Assembly (NCBI RefSeq): GCF_004379255.2
Contig: NC_056048.1
Span: 10,264,001-10,328,000 of the forward strand
DNA length: 64,000 bases
Source of the DNA: Salvia splendens
Taxonomy: Eukaryota; Streptophyta; Magnoliopsida; Lamiales; Lamiaceae
Reading direction: 5' to 3'
Part shown: positions 61,901-64,000 of the stretch, one piece after another
Position numbering within the stretch: the stretch's first letter is position 1
Layout of the letters: each line of letters starts with the position of its first letter
Notes under the pieces: generated by a model
The model's input: the letters and a program-made list of their open reading frames with translations, nothing else
Told to the model about the DNA's origin: nothing
Database searches by the model: none
Position numbers and translations under genes: made by a program

Positions 61901-62099
61901 TATTGACATTTTAAAGAAAAGTTAGCATTTAAACGCACTCTTGTGGCCATGTGGGGGTTATTGTGATTGAAAAAGTATAATCCAACGTAAGAATATGTCG
62001 AATATTCTTTTGTTTATCATTTCACAAATTTTATTTCGCATAATGAAATAAATATGAAGAAATTAAAATGATCCGTGCATCGCACGGGTTTGATACTAG
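58977..62099 (+). mobile_element. Helitron, non-autonomous, with gene fragment
   Basis: The 5' end TCTATACATATATAAAAG follows A (58976). The 3' end has the hairpin CCGTGC-ATC-GCACGG (62073-62087), then GTTTGATA and CTAG (62096-62099), followed by T (62100). TC start, near-terminal hairpin, CTRR end and insertion between A and T are Helitron hallmarks. No Rep/helicase is encoded. Apart from a response-regulator fragment the interior is AT-rich. Confidence 0.85.
60170..60292 (+). pseudogene. Captured type-B response-regulator receiver fragment
   Basis: The frame [19 protein letters not shown] continued by [15 protein letters not shown] matches the centre of type-B ARR receiver domains around the phosphoacceptor Asp (ISDVN-x-x-DMDGF). 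The conserved Pro after the acceptor loop is changed (DVNILDMD). The N-terminal DD, later Thr/Lys and the GARP domain are missing. It lies inside the Helitron. Confidence 0.75.
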
Positions 62100-64000
62100 T
62101 TCAGTATAATGTAAGAGAAAATAACGTCTACATAAATTAAATACACACAATACCCTTTAATTTAGCTATATTTTTAGGATATAATAAATGACTAATTTGT
62201 CTCAGCATATATTTTTAACACTACCATGGTAGGAATTTTTTTAATTTAGATTATGAATAGTATTAATTACAAAATTACATAATTTAATAACTAAATAATT
62301 TTAAATAATTTTACTACTATATATTTTTTCAAATACTTTTTTATTTAATCATTTTATAGCTTAATATATGGAGTACATTTTTTTGCCTTTTGTGTTATTC
62401 TCACATAACTTGTTTTCTTGTTTTATTAAATATCCAAAAAAATATATTATGTAAATATTTATATTTGTATTTATTTTTAGAAATTAGTATTTTTCCATTT
62501 AAGAAATATTGACCATTATCTCTACCTTAATTAAAATGGAGGGTGTTTAAAAAATCAATTAAAATAGATAAATTCTGATAATTGCTGAATGAAATTATGA
62601 AAAACCTAATGCTTAATTGGATCTAAAATTTAATTAAGTTATTCAAGTAGACCTAACATTCAATTGACTAGTTTAACTGAATGAAAATTTTCAGTTAAAT
62701 TGTTCAGTTAACTCTAATATAAAGCTCTATTGTTCAAGTCAATATAAGTTCAATTGAAATGTTTAATAAAATCGCATATTCAATTGAATAGTTCAATCAA
62801 ATAAAATATCAAACTATTTCCATTTTCCAATCGTCCAAATATTTGCATTTAACTATTAATTTGATTAATACAAAAATCTGTTGAGATCTGTTATTGATTA
62901 AATAGTAATTTGAACATAGTTAGTTTGAAATCACAAAATAGATGGATGAATTATTAAATTATTCTAATTCAACTATTTAATTAGTAAAAAATTATAATGA
63001 GAGTAGCATTTGGTTTATAAATCGTACTCTCTCAGTTCCACAATAATAGAATCATTTCATTTTTTACCGTCGTTTTAAAAAAAATAATTATATATAATTA
63101 AAGTAGAGAAAGAGTAAAGTAAAAGAGAGAATACTATAGAAAAAACTAGTCTTATCTACACTATTCTCTCTTTTACTTTACTCTTTCTTTCCTTTAACTA
63201 TTTATAATTATTTTTTTAAAATAAATTTTTACTTTACTCTTTCTTCATTTTAACTATTTATAATTATTATTTTAAAATTAAGTTTTGAAATGACTCTACT
63301 ATTTTGAAATCGGGGGAGAATTTAAAGGTGACTAAGCTCTAATATTACAAAGCAATTAGATTAAGCACATTAGTCTCTAGAGATTGATTACGTATCCATA
63401 TTTTATCTCGATAATTTTCCGATCAAGTTTCCTGCAATAATAAGTATTAAGTTATGAGTTTATGATAAAAATTACAATAAATCATAGTACTATATAAAAT
63501 TATATGGAGTTGTCAGGTATAGACAAATGTAAATTCTTTCGTAACTAAAGTTACTAGTACTTTTTATTATAAGTAATAGTAGTAATATTTTTTGTATTTA
63601 GAATTTGTATAGTTTATCACCGATCGATTTTCTTTAGTTGGAGTTTATGATTAAAAAAATCTTTCTTAAATAGAGCCATACAATTACGCAATGAAGTCAA
63701 GTTAATGATCATTAATCAGTTGAATAATAGTACTATGAAATTATGAAATTAAGCATAATGTGTGACTTTATTAGAAATGTAAATTATACATGTACATACT
63801 ACTCCTAAATTTTAAAATTAATTGAATTAAACTAGAAATTGGTTTTGATATCTGATATATTATTCTATTTCAATAAAAAAGAAAAGATTCAAAAAATATA
63901 TGACTAATTTCCACGTGCTTTCGAGCTTGAATCAAAATAATTATACAATATTTAATAAATCATAAATATACAAGTATTTAAATTAAAATTTTAATATTTT
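62100..64000. other. AT-rich intergenic sequence to window end
   Basis: Apart from the MITE at 63027-63318, nothing is recognised. 62630-62830 contains repeated short TTCAATTGA/TTCAGTTAA motifs. Confidence 0.5.
63027..63318. mobile_element. Stowaway-like MITE, decayed
   Basis: Left CTCTCTCAGTTCCACAATA and inverted right CTCCCCCGATTTCAAAATA begin a shared inverted repeat including TAGA(A/G)TCATTTC. Inside, ATAATTATTTTTTTAAAA and TTTACTTTACTCTTTC are repeated. Confidence 0.6.

Overview
The window is nuclear DNA of a flowering plant, most likely a eudicot (perhaps an asterid; that is an inference). The genes have GT-AG introns, the intergenic DNA is AT-rich, and plant transposons are very dense. 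No bacterial, organellar, rRNA, tRNA or CRISPR feature was found.

Four host genes can be built exon by exon, all on the minus strand: a type I inositol polyphosphate 5-phosphatase (13534-18182, 10 exons, 547 aa), a plastid-type 2,3-bisphosphoglycerate-dependent phosphoglycerate mutase (19232-22779 plus a non-coding first exon, 352 aa), a secreted Ole e 1-family protein (33847-35160, 2 exons, 161 aa) and myo-inositol-1-phosphate synthase (38778-41078, 8 exons, 510 aa). Their exons join in frame. All four carry transposon insertions or remnants confined to introns.

Nearly everything else is mobile DNA, and many elements have readable ends and target-site duplications (TSDs). PIF/Harbinger: 4-1984 and 42874-44779 carry intact transposase ORFs; 36743-38109, 31351-32830 and 42003-42659 are deletion derivatives; 53809-55727 and 55836-57864 carry only the Myb/SANT-like partner gene; 33198-33572 and 35391-35788 are MITEs. 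Mutator-like: three Pack-MULEs (24987-26222, 27033-29748, 45847-46987) hold pieces of a protein kinase, a mitochondrial carrier and a PP2C. Helitron: 58977-62099, with a response-regulator fragment. CACTA: 8892-12649. hAT: several, nested inside other elements. There are also two TRIM elements, a truncated Copia element, Stowaway-like MITEs, and a group of elements flanked by (TA)n microsatellites. One of the last is about 2.5 kb and contains two oppositely oriented 21-bp minisatellite arrays.

The most interesting candidate system is the Harbinger family at 4-1984 and 53809-55727. The two elements share termini, leader, promoter and a 3' tandem-repeat module, but one carries only the transposase and the other only the SANT-domain protein. 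This looks like a split, mutually dependent two-component transposon.
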